Source: an uncultured Eubacteriales bacterium
Lineage (GTDB): Bacteria; Bacillota; Clostridia; Christensenellales; CAG-138
Assembly (NCBI GenBank): GCA_900547135.1
Contig: URFJ01000039.1
Span: 1-13,901 of the forward strand
Direction of reading: 5' to 3'
Length of the DNA stretch: 13,901 nucleotides
Both the position numbers and the translations under genes were made by a program. Every line of letters starts with the position of its first letter. Positions within the stretch are counted from its first letter, which is position 1. The notes below the pieces were generated by a model. That model was not told the origin of the DNA and did no database searches. It saw only the letters and a list, made by a program, of their open reading frames with translations. Positions 13,862-13,901 of the stretch are shown here, piece by piece.

Positions 13862-13901
13862 CCCGCTCAAACACAATACTTACCCGGCAGGCTCGGGGTG
13901 T

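Noticed and set aside
13635..13874. 79-codon minus-strand frame opposite the orphan ORF
   Set aside because: It starts inside the GC hairpin/C-run region, has no ribosome site and no recognisable motif; more likely a shadow frame.

Overview
The window looks like a core chromosomal segment of a low-to-moderate GC Clostridia-type bacterium (Bacillota). The strongest marker is a SCIFF ('six cysteines in forty-five residues') ribosomal peptide gene with its radical SAM/SPASM maturase, a pair nearly confined to and very widespread in Clostridia. The order recJ-apt-rel-dtd-MBL hydrolase-hemZ is also a familiar clostridial arrangement. Strong GGAGG ribosome sites and several GTG/TTG starts fit this.

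Layout. Almost everything reads on the minus strand, so the genes run from right to left in transcription order. Upstream (13.0 to 11.7 kb) are nrdR (ribonucleotide reductase repressor) and pgeF (multicopper/LACC1-type purine nucleoside enzyme), overlapping by 11 bases. A clear sigma-A-like promoter at about 11.65 kb then starts scfA, a 47-residue SCIFF peptide with a GTG start that is easy to miss. It is followed by scfB (TTG start), recJ, apt, rel, dtd, an MBL-fold hydrolase, hemZ, uppS, cdsA and the first 183 codons of dxr, which runs off the left edge. Gaps are mostly tiny or negative: scfB/recJ overlap 7, recJ/apt overlap 23, dtd/MBL overlap 1, MBL-hemZ 7, hemZ-uppS 1 and cdsA-dxr 4. Much of this may therefore be one long transcript, with possible internal control between scfA and scfB (113 bases) and between apt and rel (117 bases).

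How the genes fit together. apt and rel both touch purine nucleotides and (p)ppGpp. recJ and nrdR concern DNA repair and dNTP supply. dtd and hemZ are quality-control and tetrapyrrole functions. uppS-cdsA-dxr are the lipid-carrier, phospholipid and isoprenoid module that in many Bacillota follows frr; here it directly follows hemZ, without the hisS-aspS pair often found there.

The right end (13.19 to 13.90 kb) is on the plus strand: a tRNA-Val(CAC) gene with its own promoter and a strong bidirectional terminator hairpin, an AT-rich stretch without a recognisable gene, an unrecognised orphan ORF of about 91 codons, and a GC-rich hairpin next to an 8-C run. This is the least explained part of the window. 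I see no CRISPR array, insertion sequence or rRNA.

The most interesting points are the SCIFF peptide carrying a seventh cysteine, the structured scfA-scfB gap, possible co-transcription of a RiPP maturase with recJ/apt/rel, a Gln where Dxr normally has a conserved active-site His, and the orphan ORF region. I could run no searches, so identifications rest on motifs I can read.
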